From contig JAFRBA010000274.1 of assembly GCA_017405115.1 (NCBI GenBank), positions 1 to 26,177 on the forward strand: a stretch of DNA of 26,177 nucleotides, written 5' to 3'. This document shows, piece by piece, positions 8,013 to 15,392 of this stretch. Each line of letters begins with the position of its first letter. The stretch's first letter is position 1. Below the pieces are notes generated by a model. That model saw nothing but the letters and a program-made list of their open reading frames with translations, did no database searches and was not told the origin of the DNA. The stretch comes from Kiritimatiellia bacterium. GTDB taxonomy: Bacteria > Verrucomicrobiota > Kiritimatiellia > RFP12 > UBA1067. A program made the translations under genes and the position numbers.

Positions 8013-9394
8013 ATACGGCGGACAGGATGTTTTTGCGCGGACAGCGGCGGATGCTGGTGACGACGATCATCGGCTATACGCTCTTCTACTTCCTGCGCAA
8101 GAACCTCTCGCTCGCCATGCCTGGGCTTGCGCAGGACTACGGCATAACCAAGACTTCGCTCGGTCTCTTCCTCACTTTGCACGGAGTCGTCTATGGACTT
8201 GGCAAGTTCGTGTGCGGGCCGCTGTCGGACAGGAGCCGTCCGCGTCGCTTCCTGATGGGAGGGCTTCTCATGGCGCTTGTCGCCAATGTCGTGTTTGGGT
8301 TCGGGCCGGTCTTTGCGTCGCTCTGCGCGGGCGGCGCAGATGGCGCGGCGTTCACGACGGCGCTCGTGACGATCCTTGGCATCGCATGGGTCGCCAACGG
8401 GTTCTTCCAGTCGATGGGCAATCCGCCGTGTCTGAAGCTTCTTTCCCACTGGGTGTCGCCGGACGAGCTGGCGACGAAGCTTAGCATCTGGAACTCGTCG
8501 CACTCCATCGGCGCGGGGCTTGTGACGGTGCTCTGCGGCTACATCATGGGGCTTGGCGCGCTTGGTGCGGACGGCGTGGGCGTGGGAATGTGGCGATGGT
8601 GCTTCTGGGCGCCGGCGATCATCGCTGGCGCGGGGCTTGTGCTGCTGTTCTTCACGTTGCCGGGAACGCCAGAGGAAGAATTGAAAATTGAAAATGTAAA
8701 ATGTAAAATTGGTAGCAGAGACAATAGTGTAGCGTACGGTTCTAGTGCTTCTAGAACATCTAGCGCTTCTAGTTCTCTTTCCGCCATCAAGCGCGTATAT
8801 CTCAATCCGACGATGTGGGTTCTGGGGGCAAGCTGCTTCATGGTGTATCTGGCGCGGTTCGCGATTCTCGACTGGGGACCGATGCTGCTCAAGGAGGCGA
8901 AGGGCGTGTCGCTCGCGGGCGCGGGCTGGACGGTTGCGACGTTCGAGATCGCGGGCATTCTGGGAACGCTCTTCAGCGGCGTTGCGACCGACCGGCTCGC
9001 CGGCGGCCGCGCACCGCGCGTGTGCCTGTTCATGATGCTTGGCGCGGCGGCGGGGCTCGCGGCGTTCTGGTTTCTGCCGTCCGGCAGCCCGACCGTGCTC
9101 TACATCCTCGCGCTCGCGTTCGCGGGCTTCTGCATCTACGGTCCGCAGGCCATGACCGGCGCGACGGCGGTAAACCTCGCCACGAAGAGCCTTGCGGGAA
9201 CGGCGGTAGGCTTCACGTCGCTCTTCTCCTACGCAAGCGTCCTCGTGAGCGGATGGGGAATGGGCTGGCTCACGGACGCGACGGGCGGTTGGGGCACCCC
9301 GTTCGCCGCCGTCATCGGCGCGACGCTTCTGGGCACGGGGCTGTTCCTCGCGCTCTGGAACACGAAACCAAATGGGTATGAGGAGGAGAATTGA
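8009..9394 (+). CDS. MFS transporter, organophosphate:Pi antiporter type
   Basis: The protein has 461 residues, with about twelve hydrophobic segments. The first segment, GYTLFYFLRKNLSLAMPGL, is characteristic of the GlpT/UhpT (OPA) branch of the major facilitator superfamily. It is followed by the loop motif GPLSDRSRPRRF. These transporters move sugar phosphates or related anions across the inner membrane, often against phosphate. The GTG at 8009 overlaps the kinase stop (GTGA) and has GGAGG at 7997-8001. The central cytoplasmic loop after segment six (about residues 224-260) contains a low-complexity insert encoded by 7-bp and 9-bp tandem repeats at 8681-8772, still in frame. The substrate is probably a sugar, sugar phosphate or polyol used by this operon and cannot be named from sequence. 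Confidence 0.85.
   Translation: MNTADRMFLRGQRRMLVTTIIGYTLFYFLRKNLSLAMPGLAQDYGITKTSLGLFLTLHGVVYGLGKFVCGPLSDRSRPRRFLMGGLLMALVANVVFGFGPVFASLCAGGADGAAFTTALVTILGIAWVANGFFQSMGNPPCLKLLSHWVSPDELATKLSIWNSSHSIGAGLVTVLCGYIMGLGALGADGVGVGMWRWCFWAPAIIAGAGLVLLFFTLPGTPEEELKIENVKCKIGSRDNSVAYGSSASRTSSASSSLSAIKRVYLNPTMWVLGASCFMVYLARFAILDWGPMLLKEAKGVSLAGAGWTVATFEIAGILGTLFSGVATDRLAGGRAPRVCLFMMLGAAAGLAAFWFLPSGSPTVLYILALAFAGFCIYGPQAMTGATAVNLATKSLAGTAVGFTSLFSYASVLVSGWGMGWLTDATGGWGTPFAAVIGATLLGTGLFLALWNTKPNGYEEEN
8681..8708 (+). repeat. 7-bp tandem repeat in the transporter loop
   Basis: Four 7-bp units, TTGAAAA twice then TGTAAAA twice, form an AT-rich patch inside a GC-rich gene. They encode part of the central loop of the MFS protein. 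The base composition is foreign to the surrounding sequence and suggests an inserted short repeat. Confidence 0.75.
8741..8772. repeat. 9-bp CTAG array in the transporter gene
   Basis: TCTAG occurs at 8741, 8750, 8759 and 8768, exactly every 9 bp, giving four degenerate units of the form CTAGnnCnn. The period of three codons keeps the frame and yields a Ser/Ala-rich peptide in the cytoplasmic loop. CTAG is normally one of the rarest tetramers in bacterial genomes, so four in 32 bp is notable. A related array lies at 10448-10510. Confidence 0.75.
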
Positions 9395-10512
9395 AAGCAC
9401 TGGTTCTTGAGGAAAACGGAAAGCTCGTTTGGCGTGAACACGAACTGCGGCGCGTGGACGGTTGGTATCGGATGCGGATTGCGGCGGCGGGCATCTGTGG
9501 CAGCGATCTTGGACGCGGCTTCAAGGGCGGCGCGTACCACTATCCGCTCGTGATGGGGCATGAATTCTCGGCGGTGGTCGAGGAAGCGCCCAAAGGCGGG
9601 AAGTACGCGACCGGAACGCTTGCCGCCGTCTATCCGCTGCTGCCTTGCGGGAAGTGTACGGCTTGCGCCAAGGGCTGGATTCAGCTTTGCGAGCATTACG
9701 ACTACTTCGGCTCGCGGCGCGACGGCGCGTTCGCCGAAGATCTGTATGTGCCCGAGTCGCATATCCTTCCAGTGCCGGACGGCGTGACGGCGGAAGAGGC
9801 GGCGATGACCGAACCTGCCGCCGTGGCCTACCACGGGACGCACGGCTTTGACATGGCGAAGGGCGCGAAGTCGCTTGTCATCGGCGGCGGGCCGATTGGA
9901 CTCATTGCCGCGCAGTGGTTGCGCATACGCGGCGCGGGAGAGGTGACGGTCGCCGACATCGACCAGGCGAAGCTGGAGTTCGCGGCAAAGTTTGGGTTTG
10001 GGGTAGTGAATACGGGAGACGGCGCGGTGGGGTCACCGCGCCCTACCGACGCCGGTAGGGCGGCGAGACCTCTCGCCGCCGCAGACATTCCCCAATACGA
10101 CGTCGTCATTGAGGCCTGTGGTCTTGGCGTTACGCGCGACATGGCGGTCGCCTGTTGCGCGCGCAAGGGGGTCGTGTCGTTTATCGGCAATCCCGCCGAC
10201 GACTGGACATTTGCAAAGCCGATTTTCTCGTCTGTGCTGCGCAAGGAGTTGACGATGCGCGGCAATTGGAACTCTGTGCCTGATCCAGACTGGCGCGAGG
10301 TTCTTGCCCACGCCGGAAAAGACCTGAACCTGAAAGACCTCGTCTCGGCGCGTGTGCCGATGGCGGAAGGCGCCTCTGCCTTCAAGCGCATTCTCGCTCA
10401 TGAAGGCTTTCACTGTAAAACTCTGTTGGTAAACGATTCTGGGACAGCTAGGCCACCTAGGACGGCTGAGACGGTCTCAACAGCCTTAGATGCCCCAGAT
10501 GCCTCAGCCTAA
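9391..10512 (+). CDS. Zinc-dependent polyol dehydrogenase, GatD/sorbitol dehydrogenase-like
   Basis: The protein has 373 residues and belongs to the medium-chain dehydrogenases, which oxidise polyols to ketoses with NAD. Catalytic zinc residues Cys36 (GICGSDL), His57-Glu58 (GHEF) and probably Glu141 are present. The structural zinc cysteines are 86, 89, 92 and 100. The nucleotide-binding GGGPIG lies at 165-170, with Asp189 favouring NAD. FGSRRDGAFAE and SSVLRKELTMRGNW resemble galactitol-1-phosphate 5-dehydrogenase (GatD). The TTG start at 9391 overlaps the transporter stop and has a strong AGGAGGAG site at 9381-9388. Residues of about 209-234 derive from a double-hairpin insertion, and the last 20 or so residues and the stop codon come from a 9-bp repeat array. 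Whether the substrate is a free polyol or a polyol phosphate is open. Confidence 0.85.
   Translation: MKALVLEENGKLVWREHELRRVDGWYRMRIAAAGICGSDLGRGFKGGAYHYPLVMGHEFSAVVEEAPKGGKYATGTLAAVYPLLPCGKCTACAKGWIQLCEHYDYFGSRRDGAFAEDLYVPESHILPVPDGVTAEEAAMTEPAAVAYHGTHGFDMAKGAKSLVIGGGPIGLIAAQWLRIRGAGEVTVADIDQAKLEFAAKFGFGVVNTGDGAVGSPRPTDAGRAARPLAAADIPQYDVVIEACGLGVTRDMAVACCARKGVVSFIGNPADDWTFAKPIFSSVLRKELTMRGNWNSVPDPDWREVLAHAGKDLNLKDLVSARVPMAEGASAFKRILAHEGFHCKTLLVNDSGTARPPRTAETVSTALDAPDASA
10021..10093. repeat. In-frame double-hairpin element, copy 2 (in the dehydrogenase gene)
   Basis: Hairpin 1 pairs GGCGCGGTG (10021-10029) with CACCGCGCC (10034-10042) around GGGT. Hairpin 2 pairs GGCGGCGAG (10059-10067) with CTCGCCGCC (10072-10080) around ACCT. 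CCCTACC and GGTAGGG between them pair perfectly. Compared with copy 1 at 7445-7521 the stem lengths (9 bp), loop lengths (4 nt) and tail (TTCCCC) are the same, while several stem positions differ on both arms together. Confidence 0.8.
10448..10510. repeat. 9-bp repeat array forming the dehydrogenase C-terminus
   Basis: Seven consecutive 9-bp units: CTAGGCCAC, CTAGGACGG and CTGAGACGG run forward, then TCTCAACAG, CCTTAGATG, CCCCAGATG and CCTCAGCCT are related units in inverted orientation. The switch point is the palindrome TGAGAC-G-GTCTCA. The array encodes the dehydrogenase tail, and its last base begins the TAA stop at 10510-10512. Confidence 0.75.
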
Positions 10513-10531
10513 GAAAGAAAGGGAAAAGCAA

Positions 10532-11407
10532 ATGAAATACGGAATCTACTACGCCTACTGGGAAGACAAATGGGAGGCCGACTACTTCAAGTACATCGAG
10601 AAGGTCGCCAAGCTCGGTTTCGACTTCCTGGAAATTGCCTGTACGCCGATCAACGGCTACTCGCGGCAGACGCTGAAGGATCTTCGCCAGGCGGCGAAGG
10701 ACAACGGCATCTTCCTCACGGCCGGGCACGGTCCTTCGGCGGACCAGAACCTTGCCTCGCCGGATGCGGCGACGCGGCGGAATGCGAAGAAGTTCTTCAC
10801 GAAACTCCTGAAGAACCTTGAGATCCTTGACATCCACTCCATTGGCGGCGGCATCTACAGCTATTGGCCCGTCGACTACTCCAAGCCCATCGACAAGCCG
10901 GGGGACTGGGCGCGTTCGGTCAAGAGCGTACGTGAAATCGGCAAGGTGGCCGTGGACTGCGGCGTCAACTACTGCCTTGAGGTGCTGAACCGTTTTGAGG
11001 GGTATCTCCTCAACACGGCGGCGGAGGGCGTGAAGTTTGTGAAGGAGGTCGGCGTACCGTCCGTCAAGGTGATGCTCGATACGTTCCACATGAACATCGA
11101 GGAGAACTCCATCGGCGGCGCGATACGCTCGACCAAGGGGCTTCTCGGGCACTTCCACACGGGCGAATGCAACCGCCGTGTGCCGGGTCGCGGACGCACG
11201 CCGTGGCACGAGATCGCCTTGGCGCTGAAGGATATCGGCTACAACGGCAACGTCTGCATGGAGCCGTTCGTGCGGATGGGCGGAAAGGTTGGCGAGGACA
11301 TCAAGATCTGGCGCGAGCTTGAGCCGGGCATCGACGAGGCGAAGATGGACGCCGATGCAAAAGCGGCGCTCGAATTCGAGCGCATCGTCTTCGAGGGTGT
11401 TCGATGA
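10532..11407 (+). CDS. D-allulose (D-psicose) 3-epimerase
   Basis: The protein has 291 residues, the usual family length. It interconverts D-allulose and D-fructose (or D-tagatose and D-sorbose) in the cytoplasm using a divalent metal. The TIM-barrel sequence follows known D-psicose 3-epimerases closely: GIYYAYWEDKWEADYFKYIE at the N-terminus, GHGPSADQNLASPD, YSYWPVDYSKPIDKPGDW, and GECNRRVPGRGRTPW. The four metal-binding/catalytic residues Glu150, Asp183, His209 and Glu244 are all present, at the same numbers I recall for the clostridial enzyme. The ATG at 10532 is chosen because the protein then begins exactly like family members. The gene lies 19 bp after the dehydrogenase and overlaps the DUF89 gene by 4 bp (ATGA). 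It is the strongest functional assignment in the operon. Confidence 0.92.
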   Translation: MKYGIYYAYWEDKWEADYFKYIEKVAKLGFDFLEIACTPINGYSRQTLKDLRQAAKDNGIFLTAGHGPSADQNLASPDAATRRNAKKFFTKLLKNLEILDIHSIGGGIYSYWPVDYSKPIDKPGDWARSVKSVREIGKVAVDCGVNYCLEVLNRFEGYLLNTAAEGVKFVKEVGVPSVKVMLDTFHMNIEENSIGGAIRSTKGLLGHFHTGECNRRVPGRGRTPWHEIALALKDIGYNGNVCMEPFVRMGGKVGEDIKIWRELEPGIDEAKMDADAKAALEFERIVFEGVR

Positions 11408-12285
11408 GAGCGTGTGTTGACTGTCTGCCGTGCCTTGCGCGGAATGCCGTCGAGCTTGCACGCAAGTCGGCGCAGGGTGACACCGCTCTGGAGGCGGAAA
11501 TCGCCCGCTCCGGCATGGAGATTCTTGGAGCCGCCGCCGCAGACGGTTACCCGCTGCCGCCGCCATGCTATGCTCGAAAGCTCATGGACAACGCGCTTGC
11601 CAAGTGTGGCGGCAGGGTGCCGGATCCGTGGAAGAAGGAAAAGAAGACATCAACGGAGTTGGCGTTGAAGCTTATGGAGCGGATTGACGAGATCCCTGGC
11701 TGGAACGCCGAGAGTTTTGAAAGCCGTCTTAGGCTAGCGGTTGCGGGCAACATACTCGACTTCTGCATCTACGCCGACCTCGACATCGGCAACGCGATGG
11801 AGACGATGGCGACGGCGTTTACGAAGCCGATTGACGGTGCGGCGGTGGCGGAGCTGGAGCGGCGCATGGATGCGGCGAAGTCGATCTTGTGGATATTCGA
11901 CAACTGCGGCGAGGCGGTGTTCGACCGGTTCTTGATGGAGCCATACCGCGAGAAGCTGACGCTCGCCGTGCGCGGCAAGCCAGCCTTCAACGACCTGACG
12001 CGCGTGGAACTGGAAGAATCGGGTTTTCCACCGGATTTCGCAAGGGGCGGAGTCGTCTCCAACGACGATGGCGTGCCAGGTGTGGTGGATGCGACCTGTG
12101 GTGCAGCGTTCCGTGCAGCCTTTGCAGCGGCGGATTTGATTGTCGCAAAGGGACAGGCGAACTTCGAAACCATGAACGAGCGTACCGACAAGCCGATTGC
12201 GTTCCTCTTTCTCGCGAAATGCCCTGTCGTCTGTAGTGCCGTCGGTGCCGACCCCAAGACGATACAAGTGATTTTTGCCTCATGA
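11404..12285 (+). CDS. DUF89/ARMT1-like damage-control phosphatase
   Basis: The protein has 293 residues, matching microbial DUF89 proteins. The N-terminal CVDCLPC cysteine cluster (residues 4-10) is typical of the bacterial and archaeal subgroup. Family motifs follow: FDNCGEAVFD with Asp166-Asn167, VRGKPAFNDLT with Asn196-Asp197, and DLIVAKGQANFE with Asp244 and Lys249. Characterised DUF89 proteins are metal-dependent phosphatases that hydrolyse sugar phosphates such as fructose-1-phosphate and are thought to relieve phosphate-ester overload. Placed at the end of a kinase/epimerase operon and overlapping the epimerase stop, it most plausibly clears excess or off-pathway sugar phosphates made by the kinase. 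The role is inference, the family assignment is firm. Confidence 0.87.
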   Translation: MRACVDCLPCLARNAVELARKSAQGDTALEAEIARSGMEILGAAAADGYPLPPPCYARKLMDNALAKCGGRVPDPWKKEKKTSTELALKLMERIDEIPGWNAESFESRLRLAVAGNILDFCIYADLDIGNAMETMATAFTKPIDGAAVAELERRMDAAKSILWIFDNCGEAVFDRFLMEPYREKLTLAVRGKPAFNDLTRVELEESGFPPDFARGGVVSNDDGVPGVVDATCGAAFRAAFAAADLIVAKGQANFETMNERTDKPIAFLFLAKCPVVCSAVGADPKTIQVIFAS

Positions 12286-12325
12286 AGGTTTGCAACCACG
12301 CGCTTCGTTCTTGGTTTTTTGGGGG

Positions 12326-12354
12326 TTGACAAGTCCGCAGAGATATGGTTTCAT
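12326..12354 (+). promoter_or_regulatory. Promoter of the alpha-L-fucosidase gene
   Basis: A perfect TTGACA (12326-12331) is followed after 17 bp by TTTCAT (12349-12354), itself preceded by TGG. The ATG at 12362 is 8 bp downstream of the last -10 base, so transcription would start at or next to the start codon. No Shine-Dalgarno is visible. Confidence 0.65.
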
Positions 12355-12361
12355 ACCCCCA

Positions 12362-13621
12362 ATGAAAGCATACGTGCCAATTATCTGCGCTGTGGCGTTC
12401 GCGGCCATTTCGGCTCGCGGCGACACCTGGAAGATGTTCAACCGGCGGCTCGGCATGTTCGTCCACTGGGGCGTCTATTCCGTCGGCGGACTTCACGAGC
12501 AGGAGCAGTGCCGCTACGGCGTCTCCCGGGCGGATTACGAGAAGTACAGGGACCGCTTCGCCGCCGAGAAGTTCAGCCCCGGACATTTCATAGACGTGGC
12601 GGAATCCGCAGGAGCGGAGTACATCGTCATAACTGCGAAGCACCACGACGGGTTCTGCATGTGGGACACGAAGACGACGGACTTCAACGTGATGAACACC
12701 CCGGCGGGGCGTGACGTCATCGGCGAGCTCGCCGACGCGTGCAGGCGGCGCGGGATCAAGCTCGGTTTCTACTACTCAAATCCCGACTGGCACCATCCGA
12801 ACGCCTACAACGACAAGAGCACCCACCAGGTTCCTCCGCAGCCGGGAGACGTGCCCGACGTGGGGAAGTACGTCGCCTACGTTAAGGCGCAGGTGAGGGA
12901 GCTCCTGACGAACTACGGCGAGGTCGTCTGCTTCTTCTGGGACATCCCGACGGGCATCGAGCTCCCGGAGATGGACGAAATGGTGCGGAAGCTCCAGCCG
13001 GGAATCATGGTAAACGACAGGGGCTGGGGCAACAAGAAGACATGCGACTACTCCACGCCGGAACGCGACTACAAGTGGACTCTCGGCAACCGCCACGTCG
13101 AGGCGTGCGACTCGGTCGGGGCGAACAGCTGGGGCTACCGCGCCAACGAAGACTACCGCACGCTCGGCTATCTTTCCCGGAACATCGACCGCTATCTTTC
13201 GGCGGGCGGAAACTACCTGCTGAACGTCGGGCCGAAGTCGGACGGCACGATTCCCGACGAGGCGAAGTCCTGCATGGCGTCCGTCGGGCGCTGGTACGCC
13301 AAGGTGCGCGAGTCGTTCCGCGACGTAGTGGTCGACACGAACCTTGTGGATTCGGCTGACATGACTGTCACTCGTCGCCGCCAGTACGTCTACTTGCACT
13401 TCCACAAGCCCGTGATGGCGACAGGCCTGTACCTTCCGAAGTTCGGCCAACTGCCGGACGAGGCGGTTGTCCTGAACACGGGAACCAGGCTGCGGGCGGT
13501 AGTGGAGATGGAGCCGCGGAAATGGAATGCGCCAGATGCAAGGCCCTCTCTCCATCTCATGGGGATTCCAGCCGACGAGCTGGCGAACGAGGCCGTCGTG
13601 GTCCGCATAAAGTGCAAATGA
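12362..13621 (+). CDS. Secreted alpha-L-fucosidase (GH29)
   Basis: The protein has 419 residues including a Sec signal peptide (MKAYVPIICAVAFAAISARG). The GH29 catalytic barrel is clear: RRLGMFVHWGVYSVGG, ITAKHHDGFCMWDT with the His pair at 94-95, GIKLGFYYSNPDWHH, and CFFWDIPTG, whose Asp194 is the expected nucleophile. NYLLNVGPKSDGTIP near the end of the barrel is also typical. A beta-sandwich-like tail follows from about residue 325. The enzyme should release terminal alpha-L-fucose from host or plant glycans in the periplasm or outside the cell. The ATG at 12362 is used because it gives the signal peptide. A longer in-frame start upstream would cover the promoter. The gene follows the eight-gene operon by 76 bp with its own promoter. 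Confidence 0.9.
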   Translation: MKAYVPIICAVAFAAISARGDTWKMFNRRLGMFVHWGVYSVGGLHEQEQCRYGVSRADYEKYRDRFAAEKFSPGHFIDVAESAGAEYIVITAKHHDGFCMWDTKTTDFNVMNTPAGRDVIGELADACRRRGIKLGFYYSNPDWHHPNAYNDKSTHQVPPQPGDVPDVGKYVAYVKAQVRELLTNYGEVVCFFWDIPTGIELPEMDEMVRKLQPGIMVNDRGWGNKKTCDYSTPERDYKWTLGNRHVEACDSVGANSWGYRANEDYRTLGYLSRNIDRYLSAGGNYLLNVGPKSDGTIPDEAKSCMASVGRWYAKVRESFRDVVVDTNLVDSADMTVTRRRQYVYLHFHKPVMATGLYLPKFGQLPDEAVVLNTGTRLRAVVEMEPRKWNAPDARPSLHLMGIPADELANEAVVVRIKCK

Positions 13622-13652
13622 GGGTGGCTCATGTGCCCATGCCGCTTTTTTA

Positions 13653-13661
13653 TGGTATAAT
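13653..13661 (+). promoter_or_regulatory. Extended -10 promoter of fabD
   Basis: TGG-TATAAT at 13653-13661 follows a run of seven Ts. No -35 match is seen. Only 6 bp separate the -10 from the ATG at 13668 and there is no ribosome binding site, so the transcript is expected to be leaderless. Confidence 0.7.
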
Positions 13662-13667
13662 AGCGGC

Positions 13668-14588
13668 ATGAGCAACTGTTGCATATTCGCCGGTCAAGGA
13701 GCCCAGGTTCCCGGCATGGGCAGGGATTTCGCCGAGGCGGACCCCGAGATCATGGGTTTCTTCGACAAGGCCAACGCCGTTCTCGGCTTCGACCTCAAGA
13801 AGACGTGCTTCGAAGGACCTGCCGAGGAGCTGACGAAGTCGAACGTCTGCCAGCCCGCGATCTTCGTCGTCAGTTACGCCGCGTACACCGCGCTGCGCAA
13901 GCGCAAGGCGGTGGACTTCGCATGCGCCGCCGGGCTTTCGCTCGGCGAATGGGGCGCGCTGTGCGCCGCCGGCGTGCTGGACTTCGACTCCACGCTGAAG
14001 GTCCTCGAGGCCCGGGGCAGGTTCATGCAGGAGGCCTGCGAGGCGACGCCTTCCGGCATGATCGCCATAGTCGGCGCCTCGCCGGACCAGCTTGCGGCGC
14101 TGTGCGACTGCACTGGCTGCACAGTCGCGAACGTCAACTCGGCCGCCCAGCAGGTGCTCTCCGGCTCGAAGGACGCGGTGGCCGCTGCCGCAACCGTCGC
14201 CAAAGAGCTTGGCATAAAGAGGGCGATCCCGCTTGCGACGGCCGGTGCGTTCCATTCGCCTTTCATGGCGTCCGCCCGCGAGAAGCTGGCGCCCGTTCTC
14301 GATTCAGTCGCGTTTGGCGTCCCGTGCATCCCCGTCCTTTCCAACGTGACCGGCAAGCCGCACCCATCCGACCCCGGCGCCATCAAGGCCGCCATGCTGG
14401 AGCAGGTGACCGGCACGACGAACTGGGCGGCGGACGTCGAGGCCGCAAAGGCGCTCGGCTGCACGACGTTCGTAGAGTTCGGCCCCGGCAAGGTGCTGTC
14501 GGGCCTCGTGAAGAAGATCGACGCGGCGCTCGCGACGTTCAACGTCGCAGACGTCGCGTCTCTGGAAGCCGCGGCGGGAGGGCTGTGA
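13668..14588 (+). CDS. fabD: Malonyl-CoA:ACP transacylase
   Basis: The protein has 306 residues, the normal FabD length. It transfers malonyl groups from CoA to acyl carrier protein to supply type II fatty acid synthesis. The N-terminal FAGQGAQVPGMGRDF motif, the nucleophile Ser91 in GLSLGEW, Arg118 and the catalytic His196 in GAFHSPFM are present. The GLSLGE form, instead of the common GHSLGE, also occurs in other FabD lineages and is not a defect. fabG starts one base after the stop, and an acyl carrier protein gene follows, as in many fab clusters. Confidence 0.92.
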   Translation: MSNCCIFAGQGAQVPGMGRDFAEADPEIMGFFDKANAVLGFDLKKTCFEGPAEELTKSNVCQPAIFVVSYAAYTALRKRKAVDFACAAGLSLGEWGALCAAGVLDFDSTLKVLEARGRFMQEACEATPSGMIAIVGASPDQLAALCDCTGCTVANVNSAAQQVLSGSKDAVAAAATVAKELGIKRAIPLATAGAFHSPFMASAREKLAPVLDSVAFGVPCIPVLSNVTGKPHPSDPGAIKAAMLEQVTGTTNWAADVEAAKALGCTTFVEFGPGKVLSGLVKKIDAALATFNVADVASLEAAAGGL

Positions 14589-14589
14589 A

Positions 14590-15321
14590 ATGGGAACGCT
14601 CGAGGGACGTGTTGCGATAGTCACAGGCGCGTCGCGCGGAATCGGCGCGGCGATCGTGAGGAAGCTCGCCGACGAGGGCGCTAAGGTCGTCGCGTGCGCG
14701 CGCTCCATAGAGTCGTGCGACGGCGCGGCGCTCTGCCTCAAGGTGGACGTGTCGAACGCCGAGCAGGTCGACGGATGCGTCAAGGAGGCGATCGCGAAGT
14801 TCGGCCGCGTCGACATACTCGTCAACAACGCGGGCGTCACCAAGGACGGGCTTCTGATGAGGATGTCCGATGACGACTGGGACAAGGTGATAGACATCAA
14901 CCTGAAGGGGACCTTCCTCTTCACGCGGGCGGTCGCCCGGCCGATGATGAAGAACAAGGGCGGGGACGGCCTGCCCGCCGGAGGCGCAATAGTCAACATC
15001 GCCTCCGTGGTCGGCATAACCGGAAACGCCGGGCAGGCCAACTACACGGCGTCCAAGGGCGGCGTCATCGCGCTTACGAAGACCGTCGCCAAGGAGCTTG
15101 GCTCGCGGCAGATCCGCTGCAACGCTGTCGCGCCGGGCTTCATCCGCTCCCAGATGACCGACGTGCTGCCCGACGAGGTCAAGAAGCAGTACGCGGAGAC
15201 GATACCCCTCAAGCGCTTCGGCGAAGTGGGCGACGTCGCCAACGCGGTCGCCTGGCTGGCGTCCGACGCGGCTTCGTACGTCACCGGGCAGGTGATAAGC
15301 GTCAACGGAGGAATGGTCTGA
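14590..15321 (+). CDS. fabG: 3-oxoacyl-[ACP] reductase
   Basis: The protein has 243 residues. It is a short-chain dehydrogenase that reduces 3-oxoacyl-ACP with NADPH. It has the TGASRGIG nucleotide motif, NNAG at 79-82, and the catalytic set Asn104, Ser139, Tyr152 and Lys156 (YTASK). The C-terminal GQVISVNGGMV is typical of FabG. A GGGAGGG site at 14576-14582 supports the ATG. It sits directly between fabD and the acyl carrier protein gene, which favours FabG over other SDRs. Confidence 0.9.
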   Translation: MGTLEGRVAIVTGASRGIGAAIVRKLADEGAKVVACARSIESCDGAALCLKVDVSNAEQVDGCVKEAIAKFGRVDILVNNAGVTKDGLLMRMSDDDWDKVIDINLKGTFLFTRAVARPMMKNKGGDGLPAGGAIVNIASVVGITGNAGQANYTASKGGVIALTKTVAKELGSRQIRCNAVAPGFIRSQMTDVLPDEVKKQYAETIPLKRFGEVGDVANAVAWLASDAASYVTGQVISVNGGMV

Positions 15322-15330
15322 CCCCCCCCC

Positions 15331-15360
15331 TTGCGCATTCATCGGAGAATTTGGTAAAAT
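15331..15360 (+). promoter_or_regulatory. Promoter of the acyl carrier protein gene
   Basis: TTGCGC (15331-15336), an 18-bp spacer, then TAAAAT (15355-15360) preceded by TGG. The leader is about 25 nt and contains AAAGGAG at 15376-15382. A run of nine Cs lies at 15322-15330, just before the -35 box. Confidence 0.6.
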
Positions 15361-15392
15361 AGTGGCACCAACAACAAAGGAGTTGAAAGAAC

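Noticed and set aside
7640..9400. Minus-strand open frame of 586 codons opposite the kinase and transporter
   Set aside because: The Arg/Glu/His-rich composition without domains mirrors the coding strand. It spans two well-supported genes.
12294..12320. Possible intrinsic terminator after the DUF89 gene
   Set aside because: Only a 5-bp AACCA/TGGTT stem with a 13-nt loop precedes the T-run. It is too weak to call.
13624..13633. GTGGCTCAT match to the repeat unit at 291-374
   Set aside because: A single 9-bp match without the T-run or the 33-bp spacing is most likely chance.
15322..15330. Run of nine Cs as a possible phase-variation tract
   Set aside because: It is intergenic, after fabG and upstream of the ACP -35 box. 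Length variation would not shift a reading frame, though a small promoter effect is conceivable.
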